From JAVVHH01 sp963835135 (lineage in GTDB: Bacteria; Pseudomonadota; Alphaproteobacteria; Acetobacterales; Acetobacteraceae), in NCBI GenBank assembly GCA_963835135.1, contig CAWIEF010000001.1, positions 62,001-126,000 of the forward strand: DNA of 64,000 nt, written 5' to 3'. Positions 17,226-25,589 of the stretch are shown here, piece by piece (position 1 is the first letter of the stretch; every line of letters starts with the position of its first letter). The position numbers were made by a program, and so were the translations under genes. The notes beneath the pieces were generated by a model. The model ran no database searches. It was given only the letters and a program-made list of their open reading frames with translations, and was not told the DNA's origin.

Positions 17226-19798
17226 GGCCGCCGCTCCACCCCGCCCGCCTCACCCGAAAGCGCCGGCTCTCGAGTGCCGCGCTTTGGTTCGAACAGCTCT
17301 GGCCCGCCATCTGGCCCGCCCTCGGCGTGCTCGGCCTCTACGCCGGCATCGCCCTTCTTGATCTGCCGGCCTACCTGCCCTCCTGGCCGCGCATCCTGCT
17401 CTTCGCCGTCGCCCTCGCCGTCGCCGGCGTCCTGCTCTGGCGCGGTCTGCGCCGGGTCGCCCGGCCGAACGCCGCTCTGGCCGACCGCCGGCTCGAGCGC
17501 GACAGCGGCCTGGCCCATCGTCCGCTCGCAGCCCTCGTCGACCGCCCCGCCGACCCGACGCCCGAGCAGGAAGCGCTCTGGCGCGTTCACGTCGCCCGTC
17601 TCGCCGCCGCCATCCCCCGCCTGAAGGTTCGCCGCCCTCAACCCGGCCTGGCCGGGCGCGACCGCTGGGCGCTGCGCGGCGCCCTGCTCGTGTTCTTGGC
17701 CGCCGCCTTCGCCGTGGCCGGCCCCGACGCCGTGCCCCGCCTCGTTCGCGCCGTCACCCCGACCCTTCCGCCCGCCCCCGCCGGACCCGGCACCCAGATC
17801 CAGGCCTGGATCACGCCCCCCGCCTACACCGGCCTGCCCCCCGTCCTGCTGCGCCCCGATGCGCCCGAGATCCGCGTCCCCGCCGCCTCCCGCATCACCG
17901 TCAGCGTGACCGGAACCACCACCGAACCCTCCTTCTCCCTCGGCGGCGCGGCCGAACCGCTCCGCGCCCTCGACCCGTCCAGTTGGCAAGCCGAGCGCGA
18001 CCTCGGCGCCGGCCAGGACGGCCGCGAGCGCGTCGAGATCCGCCGCGGCGGCAGCCTGCTCGCGGGCTGGACGCTCACCCTCGTCCCCGACCAGCCGCCC
18101 GTCCCGGTCTTCACCGAACCGCCCGCCGCCAACGTCGTCTCCGGCCGCCCGACCCTGCAATCCCGCTTCGCCTGGCAGGCCAGCGACGACTACGGCGTGA
18201 CCTCGCTGCAGGTCGAGCTGCGGCTCGCCGGACGCCCGGACGCGCCACCGCTGATCCTGCCGGTCCCGCTCGCCGGCTCGCCGAAAGCCGCCCACGGCGT
18301 CATCGTCCCGGACCTTACCGCGCATCCCTGGGCCGGGCTGCCCGTCACCGCCCGGCTGATCGCCAAGGACGCCCCCGGCCAGATCGGCCGCAGCGACGCC
18401 GCCGCCCTGACCCTGCCCGCCCGCGACTTCCAGAACCCGGTCGCCGCAGCCCTCATCGCCGTCCGCCGCCAGCTCAGCCTCATGCCCGACGAGCGCCGCG
18501 CCGCCCGCGCCGTCGTCGACGGCATCGCCGACCAGCCCGGCAGCGTCGACAATTCCACCGGCATCCTGCTCAACCTGCGCGCCCTGTCCGCCCTCCTCGG
18601 TCGCGGCCGCGACCAGGAAGCGGTCGACGAGGCGCAAGCCCGCATGTGGACGCTCGCCCTCGCCTTGGAGGAGAACGCCCCCGAACGCACCGCCCAGGCC
18701 CTCGAGCAAGCCCGCGAGGCCATGCGCGACGCCGTCGACCCCGACCAGACCCAGACTCAAGCAAAGACCCCCGAGCAGGCCGAGATCGACCGCCGCGTCC
18801 AGGAATTGCGCGACGCCATCCAGAAACATATGGAAGCCCTGGCCGAACAGGCCCGCCGCGACGGCACCGAGATGCCGTTCGACCCGAAGCTGCCCCAGAT
18901 GAACGCCCGCGACCTCGACCGCTTGGCCCAGCAGTTGCAAAAATCCCTCCAGGACGGCCGCATGGACGACGCGCGCCAGCAGATGGCCGAACTCGAGAAG
19001 CTGCTCGACGCGCTCCAGAACGCCCGACCCGAGACCGGCGAACAGCGCGACCAGCAGCGTGCCGAGCGCCGCCAGCGCGGCAAGGAACAGATGGACGCCG
19101 TGCAGGACATGGTCCGGCGCGAGGGCCAGTTGCTCGACAAGAGCGAGAAGCGCGCTGCCGACCAGGCCGCCCCTCAACAACGGCAGCAGGCCGCCCAGCC
19201 CGACCCCCAGCGCTCGGGTGACGCCAAGGCCCAGACCGCCATGCGCCGCGCCCTCGGCGAGCTGATGCAGCGCTTCGGCGACCTCACCGGCGACGTGCCC
19301 GCCCCGCTCGGCGAGGCCGACCAGGCCATGCGCGACGCCGGCCAAGCCCTCGCCGACGGCCGTGATGCCGCCGCCGGCGCCGCCACCAAGCGCGCCATCG
19401 AAGCCCTCCAGAAAGGCGGCCGCCAGATGGGCCAGCAGGTCGCCCGCCAGTTCGGCACCGGCCAGCAGCCCGGCGAAGGCGAAGAAGGCCAGGGCGAGGG
19501 CGAAGGCGAGGGCCAAGCCCTCGGCGGCACCGAGAACGGCAACGGACGCACCGCCGGCCCCCGCCCCGGGCCCAACCCCGGCTCAGGCCAGCGCCGCTCC
19601 GCCAACCGCGACCCGCTCGGCCGACCCCTCCAGCAAGGCACCTCCGGCAGCGCCGAAAGCGGCGACGTCCGCGTCCCCGACGACATGGAACAGGCCCGCA
19701 CCCGCGAGATCCAGGACGAACTCCGCCGCCGCGGCGCCGACCGCACCCGCAAGCAGGACGAGCTCGACTACATCGACCGCCTACTGACGCCTTTCTGA
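17222..19798 (+). CDS. TIGR02302/DUF4175 family membrane protein
   Basis: Protein of 858 residues, the usual length for this alphaproteobacterial family of unknown function. Two N-terminal transmembrane helices lie near residues 20–75 (LWPAIWPALGVLGLYAG and LLFAVALAVAGVLLW), and another near residue 155. A beta-rich domain follows (PPAYTGLPPVLL region), then a helical domain and a long Gln/Arg/Asp-rich coiled segment (about 500–760), and a Gly/Glu-rich tail with GEGEEGQGEGEGEG. The GTG at 17222 overlaps the lysA stop (GTGA). It appears fused in frame to the lysA N-terminus only because of the lysA frameshift. Location before ftsEX suggests an envelope role (inference). Confidence 0.88.
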   Translation: MRPPLHPARLTRKRRLSSAALWFEQLWPAIWPALGVLGLYAGIALLDLPAYLPSWPRILLFAVALAVAGVLLWRGLRRVARPNAALADRRLERDSGLAHRPLAALVDRPADPTPEQEALWRVHVARLAAAIPRLKVRRPQPGLAGRDRWALRGALLVFLAAAFAVAGPDAVPRLVRAVTPTLPPAPAGPGTQIQAWITPPAYTGLPPVLLRPDAPEIRVPAASRITVSVTGTTTEPSFSLGGAAEPLRALDPSSWQAERDLGAGQDGRERVEIRRGGSLLAGWTLTLVPDQPPVPVFTEPPAANVVSGRPTLQSRFAWQASDDYGVTSLQVELRLAGRPDAPPLILPVPLAGSPKAAHGVIVPDLTAHPWAGLPVTARLIAKDAPGQIGRSDAAALTLPARDFQNPVAAALIAVRRQLSLMPDERRAARAVVDGIADQPGSVDNSTGILLNLRALSALLGRGRDQEAVDEAQARMWTLALALEENAPERTAQALEQAREAMRDAVDPDQTQTQAKTPEQAEIDRRVQELRDAIQKHMEALAEQARRDGTEMPFDPKLPQMNARDLDRLAQQLQKSLQDGRMDDARQQMAELEKLLDALQNARPETGEQRDQQRAERRQRGKEQMDAVQDMVRREGQLLDKSEKRAADQAAPQQRQQAAQPDPQRSGDAKAQTAMRRALGELMQRFGDLTGDVPAPLGEADQAMRDAGQALADGRDAAAGAATKRAIEALQKGGRQMGQQVARQFGTGQQPGEGEEGQGEGEGEGQALGGTENGNGRTAGPRPGPNPGSGQRRSANRDPLGRPLQQGTSGSAESGDVRVPDDMEQARTREIQDELRRRGADRTRKQDELDYIDRLLTPF

Positions 19799-20248
19799 CC
19801 CGGCCTCACGACCGCCCAGGCCAAGCGCCGCATACGCCCGCGCGCTCGGCGGCCACACCTGCATCACCCGCTCGCGCCCGGCATACAGCCCGCCGATCGC
19901 CGTCCCTACGATCGCCAGGCTAACCACCCAGGCCAGCACCAACAGCGCCGGCCCCGGCGCCTCCCGCGTCGGCCGCGCCGGCGGCTCCGGGTCCATGAAC
20001 GGCAACGGCAGCGGGATCTCCTCGGCCGCCACCCGCTGCGGGGCCACAAGGGCGTCCGGCTCCGGCGCGTCGACGACCGGCGGAACCGCCACGCTCTCGG
20101 GCACCGCCTCCTCCGACTCGCCGGCCGGAATCGACCCGATCGGCGTCCAATCGGTCCCACACCGCGCGCACCTCACCACGCGACCCTCGCTCAGTTGGTC
20201 GTCGGGAACCTGGAAGGCGGCGTTGCAGGCGGGACAGGCAATCCTCAT
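19781..20248 (-). CDS. MJ0042-type zinc-ribbon membrane protein
   Basis: Protein of 155 residues. The N-terminus is a zinc ribbon with two cysteine pairs: CPAC at residues 5–8 and CARC at 27–30, the MJ0042 motif. A proline/glutamate-rich linker follows, then one transmembrane helix at about 108–128 (LLVLAWVVSLAIVGTAIGG) and a short tail. Such proteins sit next to ftsEX in many alphaproteobacteria, but their role is unknown. The 3' end overlaps the convergent TIGR02302 gene by 18 bases. It is divergent from ftsE, with about 160 bases between the starts. Confidence 0.85.
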   Translation of the reverse strand: MRIACPACNAAFQVPDDQLSEGRVVRCARCGTDWTPIGSIPAGESEEAVPESVAVPPVVDAPEPDALVAPQRVAAEEIPLPLPFMDPEPPARPTREAPGPALLVLAWVVSLAIVGTAIGGLYAGRERVMQVWPPSARAYAALGLGGREAGSERRQ

Positions 20249-20407
20249 GCCTGCGTGATACTAGCCCCATCCCAAGCTGAATAGCGGCGCGATCGGCAGC
20301 GCCGTCCCGCCCGAGCACCTCATCAAAAGCCTCCGCAAAGGATTCCGCTCCCGCCCCAGGCGTGCCACAACCCGCTGCCGGAAGCGGGACAGAGGCGGCG
20401 GAGCGAC

Positions 20408-21076
20408 ATGGTGCGGCTGGAGCACGTCGGACTTGAGTTTGGGACGGGTTCATCGCGCGCACCCGTTCTGCAGGAGCTGAGCTTCGAGGTGCCGGAAGGC
20501 GGCTTCCGCTGGCTGCTCGGCGACTCCGGCGCCGGCAAGACCAGCCTGCTCCGCCTGCTCTCCCTCTCCGCGCTGCCCACCCACGGCCGCCTCACGCTGC
20601 TCGGCCACGAGATCGCCCGCGCCCGCCGCCGCGATCTGCCGCCCTTGCGCCGCCGCATCGGCATGGTGTTCCAGGATTTCCGCCTGATGCCGCACCTCTC
20701 GGTCTACGACAACGTCGCCCTGCCCCTGCGCATCGCCGGCCGTCCCGAGGGCCAGATCCGCGTCGACGCCATCGAGCTGCTCGGCTGGGTCGGCCTCTCG
20801 CGCAAGCTCGAGTCCCGCCCCGCCGCGCTCTCCGGCGGCGAACAGCAGCGCGTCGCCATCGCCCGCGCCGTCGTCGCCCGCCCCCTCCTGCTGCTTGCCG
20901 ACGAACCCACCGGCAACCTCGACGAAACGCAGGCCGAGCGCCTCATGCGCCTGCTCCAGGAACTCAATCGCCTCGGCACCACCGTGCTCGTCGCCACCCA
21001 CAACGCCGCCATGGTCCATCGCTACCCCGCCCACACGCTCCGCCTGCAAGAAGGGCATCTCATCCGCGATGACTAG
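20408..21076 (+). CDS. ftsE: Cell division ATP-binding protein FtsE
   Basis: ATPase of the FtsEX complex, which activates periplasmic peptidoglycan hydrolases at the division septum. 222 residues. Walker A is GDSGAGKTS (about 38–46), the Q-loop is MVFQDFRLMPHLSVYDNVALPL, the signature LSGGEQQR and Walker B LLLLADEPTGNLD, followed by the H-loop in ATHN. The N-F-ALPL and GNLD features separate it from generic lipoprotein exporters. Its 3' end overlaps the ftsX start by eight bases, so the two are co-translated. Confidence 0.93.
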   Translation: MVRLEHVGLEFGTGSSRAPVLQELSFEVPEGGFRWLLGDSGAGKTSLLRLLSLSALPTHGRLTLLGHEIARARRRDLPPLRRRIGMVFQDFRLMPHLSVYDNVALPLRIAGRPEGQIRVDAIELLGWVGLSRKLESRPAALSGGEQQRVAIARAVVARPLLLLADEPTGNLDETQAERLMRLLQELNRLGTTVLVATHNAAMVHRYPAHTLRLQEGHLIRDD

Positions 21077-21986
21077 AAGCCTCCTGCGGCCACCGGGCTT
21101 CGACGATCTCGGCGTCAAGCGCGCCCTGTCCGACCGGCTGCTCCCCTCCCTCGTGGCCGCCATGACGTTCCTGGCCGCCCTCGCGCTCGCCGGCGCCATC
21201 GGCGCCACCGCGCTGGCCCGCCATTGGCAACAGGGCGCCGGCGGCATGATGACCATCCAAGTCCCGCAGCCCGCCGAACCGGCGTCAACCGGCGGCGCCC
21301 GGCTCGACCGTGTCCGCGCCATCCTCGCGGCCACCCCCGGCATCGGGGCCACGCGCGTGCTCGGCGACGCCGAATTGCGCACGCTCCTGCGCCCCTGGCT
21401 CGGCGCCGCCTCCGGCGAGATCGCCATTCCCCTGCCGGCGGTGATCGACGTCCGGCTCGCCGGCTCCGGCCTCGACCGCGCCGGCATGGCCGCCGCGCTC
21501 GAGACCGCCGCCCCCGGCACGCTGGTCGAGGCGCACGACCGCTGGGTCATGCAGCTCACCATCCTGGCCCGCAGCCTGCAGGCCTGCGCCGGTCTCGCCC
21601 TCGCCGTGGTCGCGTTCGTCGCCGTCGCCGTCATCGCGGTCGCCACCCGCGCCGGGCTGTCCTCCCGGCGGGACGCCATCGAGACGGTGCATGGCCTCGG
21701 CGCCACCGACCGCTACATCGCCCACAGCTTCGCCCGGCGCGCGACCGTGCTGGCCGGCGCCGGCGCCGCACTCGGCGCGGCGGCCGCGCTGCCGGTGCTC
21801 GCCGGGCTGACCGGACTGGCCGCCCCGTTCGGCACCGCCGCCCCACCCGAGGGGCCAGCCGGCATGCTCGCCGCCGTCCCGGTCGGCCTCTGGCTTTCGG
21901 TCGCCTGCCTGCCCCCGCTGGCCGCCTCCATCGGCTGGATCACCGCCCAGCGCACCGTCCGCCGCTGGTTGCGTCGCCTGCCGTGA
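21069..21986 (+). CDS. ftsX: Cell division protein FtsX
   Basis: Membrane subunit of FtsEX, 305 residues with four transmembrane helices: one near residues 28–52 (SLVAAMTFLAALALAGAIGA), then a periplasmic domain of about 120 residues, then three in the C-terminal half. The family feature SSRRDAIETVHGLGATDRYI lies in the cytoplasmic loop before helix 3. ATG at 21069 overlaps ftsE by eight bases. The stop TGA overlaps GTG of the next gene, and the same junction is copied in a tandem repeat. Divergence of FtsX is normal; identity is supported by linkage to ftsE. Confidence 0.92.
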   Translation: MTRSLLRPPGFDDLGVKRALSDRLLPSLVAAMTFLAALALAGAIGATALARHWQQGAGGMMTIQVPQPAEPASTGGARLDRVRAILAATPGIGATRVLGDAELRTLLRPWLGAASGEIAIPLPAVIDVRLAGSGLDRAGMAAALETAAPGTLVEAHDRWVMQLTILARSLQACAGLALAVVAFVAVAVIAVATRAGLSSRRDAIETVHGLGATDRYIAHSFARRATVLAGAGAALGAAAALPVLAGLTGLAAPFGTAAPPEGPAGMLAAVPVGLWLSVACLPPLAASIGWITAQRTVRRWLRRLP

Positions 21987-22050
21987 GGTGGGCGCCACTC
22001 ATGACTTCTGCCGTGAGGTGGGCGCCACTCACGACTCCTGCCGCGAGGTG
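21978..22050 (+). repeat. 30-bp tandem repeat across the ftsX stop/ydcF start junction
   Basis: Two 30-base units (21978–22007 and 22008–22037) differ at only two positions, and a 13-base partial third unit follows. Each full unit begins with CTGCCGTGAGGTGGGCGCCA. The unit contains both the ftsX stop and the GTG start of the next gene, so a second GTGA junction appears at 22013. Because the unit is 30 bases long, it adds ten residues (VRWAPL…) without breaking the frame. Confidence 0.9.
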
Positions 22051-22636
22051 GCGGTGGTCAACCCTGCTCCTGCTGAGCGTGTGCGCCGCCGCCCTGGTCT
22101 GGCTCGCCGGCTTCACCCTATTCGAATATGACGCCCGGCGCGCCGTCGCGCCGCCGCCGCTCGCCGACGGCATCGTCGCCCTCACCGGCGGCGCCGACCG
22201 GATCGAGACCGCCCTACGGCTATTCGCCGACGGCCGCGCCCCCCGCCTCCTCGTCTCGGGCCTTGGACACGGCGCCGACCTCAACGAGATCCTGCGCCGC
22301 CTTCCGGTCGACCCGGCGTCCCTGGCCAACCAGATCACCCTCGGCCGCGTCGCCACCGACACCGTCGGCAACGCCGCCGAGACCGCCGCCTGGGCCCGCC
22401 AGAACGGCCTGCGCTCCATCATCGTCGTGACCGCCGGATACCACATGGCCCGGGCACTGCGAGAGATCGCCCGCGAACTGCCCGGCGTCGAACTGCGCGC
22501 CTACCCGGTCCGCCCCCCCGCCCTGCGCAGCCCCGACGACCTCGCCACCCTCCGCCTCCTGGCGAGCGAATACGACAAGCTCCTCGCCGTCTGGTTCGGT
22601 CTCAACCGCCTGCTCCCCAAGGGACCGAAACCGTGA
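21983..22636 (+). CDS. YdcF/ElyC-like DUF218 protein
   Basis: Protein of 217 residues. It has an N-terminal transmembrane helix near residues 28–48 (LLLLSVCAAALVWLAGF) and a DUF218 domain with ADGIVALTGGADRIETAL, RLLVSGLG, the conserved acidic/asparagine site TVGNAAETAAWA, and VTAGYHMARA. DUF218 proteins include ElyC/SanA, which affect envelope integrity and vancomycin resistance. GTG at 21983 overlaps the ftsX stop. Because of the tandem duplication, ATG 22001 and GTG 22013 are alternative starts giving nearly the same protein. Its stop overlaps the plsC GTG. Confidence 0.87.
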   Translation: MRWAPLMTSAVRWAPLTTPAARWRWSTLLLLSVCAAALVWLAGFTLFEYDARRAVAPPPLADGIVALTGGADRIETALRLFADGRAPRLLVSGLGHGADLNEILRRLPVDPASLANQITLGRVATDTVGNAAETAAWARQNGLRSIIVVTAGYHMARALREIARELPGVELRAYPVRPPALRSPDDLATLRLLASEYDKLLAVWFGLNRLLPKGPKP

Positions 22637-23364
22637 TCGTGTTGCGCTCGGCCGTCTTCAACGTCTGGTTCTTCGGCGTCACCGCCCTGCTCGGCGCCAT
22701 CGGCGTCTTCGTCCGTGCCTTCATGCCCCGGCGAACCCTCGCCTTCGCCCGCGTCTGGGCCCGCAGCGTCCTGTTCGGCGCCCGCTGGATCGTCGGCATC
22801 GACGTCGAGATCACCGGCCTCGACCGCATGGCCCCCGGCCCGGCCCTGCTGGCCTCCCAACACCAGTCCGCCTTCGACACGCTGATCTGGGTCGTCCAAC
22901 TGCCCCGCTGCAGCTACGTCTTCAAGGCCGAACTCGCCGGCATCCCCCTGTTCGGCCCGATGCTGGAAGCCTCCGGCCAGATCCCCATCGACCGCGGCGG
23001 CTCGATCGCCGCCGTGCGCTCCCTGCTGCGCGGCACCCAGGCCGCCAAGGCGTCCGGCCGGCAGATCGTCATCTTCCCCGAGGGCACGCGAGTCGCCCAC
23101 GGCGCGGAAGCCGACATCCGCGGCGGCTTCAGCCTAATTGCCGCCCGGACCGGCTTACCGATATACCCCGTCTCCACCAATTCCGGGCTGTACTGGCGTC
23201 GGCGGTCCTTCATCAAGCGGCCCGGCCGCGTCCGCATCCATGTCGGGGAGCCAATCCCGCCCACGCTGCCCGGCCCCGCGCTGATCGCCACCCTCAAGCA
23301 GCGCTGGCGCGAGGCCGGCTTGGCCGCGCCGTCTGTGGATAACCCCGTGGATGAACCCGCTTAG
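22633..23364 (+). CDS. plsC: 1-acyl-sn-glycerol-3-phosphate acyltransferase PlsC
   Basis: Inner-membrane enzyme that acylates lysophosphatidate to phosphatidate, 243 residues. Motif I is HQSAFD (H and D four residues apart, catalytic pair), motif II includes IPIDRGG, motif III is FPEGTR and motif IV is LPIYPVSTNSG. One N-terminal hydrophobic helix lies at about residues 8–30. GTG at 22633 overlaps the stop of the DUF218 gene. It is the last gene of the ftsEX–ydcF–plsC run; an AT-rich gap follows. Confidence 0.93.
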   Translation: MIVLRSAVFNVWFFGVTALLGAIGVFVRAFMPRRTLAFARVWARSVLFGARWIVGIDVEITGLDRMAPGPALLASQHQSAFDTLIWVVQLPRCSYVFKAELAGIPLFGPMLEASGQIPIDRGGSIAAVRSLLRGTQAAKASGRQIVIFPEGTRVAHGAEADIRGGFSLIAARTGLPIYPVSTNSGLYWRRRSFIKRPGRVRIHVGEPIPPTLPGPALIATLKQRWREAGLAAPSVDNPVDEPA

Positions 23365-23642
23365 CCGCAGACGAATCAGCCATTCCCACCCTCTGCCGCC
23401 GGCCGAAAACCGCGCCTGCTCCGCCGTACTCGATCCCGTGGCAGCAGCGCCGATCATGACCTTGCCGCAACTCACCAGCCTAAGCCCTTCAAATCGCAAA
23501 GAAAGTCAAAATTTCATCACGAGTCCAGAAGTATTCACTGTGACGTTTCCACTGATATGCCTCACCAAAATGTGTATCGCCGCATATCTGTGGACAATTT
23601 TCAGAAACTGGGACGAGTCAACAGTAAAAACGGAGCAGGTCC
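23365..23642. other. Non-coding gap, unusually AT-rich in its second half
   Basis: I see no gene in these 278 bases. From about 23480 to 23640 the sequence is clearly richer in A and T than anything nearby (for example AAAGAAAGTCAAAATTTCAT and TGGACAATTTTCAG). It probably holds the promoter of the DUF2125 gene, whose ATG at 23643 follows CGGAG. No clear hairpin or operator was recognised. Confidence 0.6.
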
Positions 23643-24629
23643 ATGTTTGGAACGCGGCAACGCTCGCACAGACCTTATCGGCTCGCCGCTCTTGTATTGA
23701 TCGCCGTCATCCTCGTCGGCACCGCCCTCTGGGCAGCCGCCTGTGCCCGCCTGGATCGCCAAGCCCGTGCCGCCATCGCGGCCTCCGGCTGGACGCTGCA
23801 ATCCGGCGCGACACGCTGGAGCGGCTGGCCGGCTGCCGCCGAAGTCACCCTTCCCGACACCGTCCTCCGCTCCGGCCCCGACATCATCCCGCCGCTCACC
23901 TGGACCGCGCCTCGCGCCGTTCTCCGCCTCTCCGCCTGGCGCCCGACCGTCCTGACCGCGGCCGCCTCCGGCGTCCAGACGCTCGCCATCGGCGTCGCCC
24001 CGCCCGTGCCGTTCCAGGCCAAATCCCTCGCCGCGGCCATCGACCTGACCGCCCGCGACCCGGTCCGCATCGCCGCCTCCAGCCTCGAGGTCAGCGCCCC
24101 GAACGGCCCCGTCACCATCGACGCCGCCACGCTCCTCCTCGTCCCCGACGCCCTCTCGGCCGACCTCGCCGGGCTGACCCTGCCCGGCCATGCCGGCCAG
24201 CCCATCGCGCCGCCGATCGACCGGCTCCATGTCGACGGCCAGGTCACGCCGCCGATCGAACCGCAGCCGACCGCGGCCGAAACCGCCCAGCGCTGGCGCG
24301 ACGCGCGCGGCCGGCTGGACCTGACCGCAGTCTCCCTCCGCTGGGGCCCGCTCGACGCCACCGCCCACGGCACGCTCACGCTGGACCAAGCCCTACAGCC
24401 CGCCGTCACGGCCCAAGTCACGGCCACCGGCCTCGCCGCCGTCATCGACCAGTTCGCTCAGACCGGCGCCGTCACCCGCTCCAGCGCCACCGCCGCCCAA
24501 GCCATGCTGGCGATCCTGTCGGCCCCTTCCGGCGGCGGCCCCGTCACCCTGCCCGTCACGCTCCAGGACGGGGTCGTCGCCATCGCCCGCATCCCCCTGC
24601 TCCGGCTCGCGCCGCTCGCCTGGGACTAG
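23643..24629 (+). CDS. DUF2125 family protein
   Basis: Protein of 328 residues with an N-terminal hydrophobic helix at about 12–34 (RLAALVLIAVILVGTALWAAA), most likely a signal or membrane anchor. The remainder looks like an AsmA/DUF2125-type beta-rich periplasmic domain, with GWTLQSGATRWSGWPAAAEV near the start and LPVTLQDGVVAIARIPLL near the end. The WSGWP and final P-x-x-L motifs are family features. Function is unknown. ATG at 23643 has CGGAG upstream. Its stop overlaps the convergent phaR stop by four bases. A gene of this family next to phaR/phaA is common in Rhodospirillales. Confidence 0.82.
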   Translation: MFGTRQRSHRPYRLAALVLIAVILVGTALWAAACARLDRQARAAIAASGWTLQSGATRWSGWPAAAEVTLPDTVLRSGPDIIPPLTWTAPRAVLRLSAWRPTVLTAAASGVQTLAIGVAPPVPFQAKSLAAAIDLTARDPVRIAASSLEVSAPNGPVTIDAATLLLVPDALSADLAGLTLPGHAGQPIAPPIDRLHVDGQVTPPIEPQPTAAETAQRWRDARGRLDLTAVSLRWGPLDATAHGTLTLDQALQPAVTAQVTATGLAAVIDQFAQTGAVTRSSATAAQAMLAILSAPSGGGPVTLPVTLQDGVVAIARIPLLRLAPLAWD

Positions 24630-25432
24630 ACCTCGGACTTCCGAGCGGGCCGCCGGACCGGCCGCGCGCCCTCGGCCGCCGAAACCGGCACCGGGTCACG
24701 CAACACGTTCTCCGCCATCGCCAGTTTCTTGACCCCGGGCGGCACCGCGGCCACCCCGGGCGGCACCACCGCTGCCCCGGGCGGTACCACCGCCGACGCG
24801 TGCGCCGCGGCCAACTGCCGCCGCAAGCTCTCGACCTCGTTGCGCAGCCACGCCAGCTCCGACGGGTCGGCCGGCGGCGCGGCCGCCGGAGCCTCCTGCG
24901 TCGCATCCGGCTGCGGCGCGTCCGCCTCCCCCGCCCGGACGAACGGGTTCCACATGCTCACCGCCCGCTCGAACAGCGCCATGTTGTTGCGGTTCATCTC
25001 CTCCACGCCCGACGGCAGGAACGGGCTGAATGTCCGCTCCATCACGCTCCGCACCTGCTGCTGCTGCCGCGCGAAGCTCGTCATCGAATACTCGAGGTAG
25101 CGCGGAACCACCCCCTCCAGGCTGCCGCCATAGAACCCGATCAACTGCCGCAGGAACGACGTCGGCAGCATCGCGCTACCCTTGCTCTCCTCGTCGACGA
25201 TGATCTGCGTCAACACGCCGCGCGTGATGTCGTCGCCCGATTTGGCATCGAACACGACGAAATCGCGCCCCGCCCGGATCATCTCGGCCAAGTTCTCGAG
25301 CGTGATGTAGCTGGAAGTCTCGGTATTGTAGAGCCGGCGGTTGGCGTACTTCTTCACGACGACGGCGTTCTTGGCCGGAGCCGGGTTGAATGCCTCTGTC
25401 TGCTCCGGCGGTGTCGACGGCGCGTCAGCCAT
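24626..25432 (-). CDS. phaR: Polyhydroxyalkanoate synthesis repressor PhaR
   Basis: Repressor of PHB granule genes that binds both DNA and nascent PHB, 268 residues. The N-terminal DNA-binding domain is highly typical: VVKKYANRRLYNTETSSYITL, here split as KKYANRRLYNT and SSYITLENLAEMI, then DITRGVLTQII. The PHB accumulation regulatory repeat follows (LRQLIGFYGGSLEGVVPRYLEYSM). The C-terminus is a variable linker with three VPPG repeats. It is divergent from phaA, which supports control of PHB precursor synthesis. ATG at 25432 has GAGG about ten bases upstream. Confidence 0.94.
   Translation of the reverse strand: MADAPSTPPEQTEAFNPAPAKNAVVVKKYANRRLYNTETSSYITLENLAEMIRAGRDFVVFDAKSGDDITRGVLTQIIVDEESKGSAMLPTSFLRQLIGFYGGSLEGVVPRYLEYSMTSFARQQQQVRSVMERTFSPFLPSGVEEMNRNNMALFERAVSMWNPFVRAGEADAPQPDATQEAPAAAPPADPSELAWLRNEVESLRRQLAAAHASAVVPPGAAVVPPGVAAVPPGVKKLAMAENVLRDPVPVSAAEGARPVRRPARKSEV
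24733..24795 (-). repeat. Three 21-bp tandem repeats in the phaR 3' region
   Basis: Three units start at 24733, 24754 and 24775, each beginning CCCCGGGCGG and encoding a seven-residue VVPPGxA-type unit near the PhaR C-terminus. The repeat number should vary easily by slippage without changing the reading frame. Confidence 0.85.
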
Positions 25433-25589
25433 AGGAACCTCGTTGAGATCGTCTGCGACCTTAGCACGCAGTCGCAGCATGCGCGAAACCCGCATTCAGC
25501 AACGCAGACCATAGCGGAAAGACCGGTCCGCACTGGTTGCCGGGCGCCCGCCGCTCTATCTACCGTACGCCATCAGGGAGGTCTCGAAC
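25433..25589. promoter_or_regulatory. Divergent phaR–phaA promoter region
   Basis: The 157-base gap holds promoters for both genes. It contains several CTGC/GCAG and TGC-type elements (CTGCGACCTTAGCACGCAG at its left side), the sort of TGC-rich sequence that PhaR binds in Paracoccus. GGGAGG at about 25577 is the phaA ribosome-binding site. The exact operator cannot be fixed by eye. Confidence 0.5.

Noticed and set aside
17102..19516. Long minus-strand open frame of 804 codons
   Set aside because: It is antisense to the TIGR02302 gene; its Gly/Ala/Leu-rich product has no domain. Long antisense frames are expected at this GC content.
15899..19798. A 1,299-codon open frame that looks like a LysA–TIGR02302 fusion
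   Set aside because: The middle third (about 16,290–17,222) reads as arginine/proline-rich nonsense while the adjacent frame encodes perfect LysA sequence. It is a by-product of the lysA frameshift.
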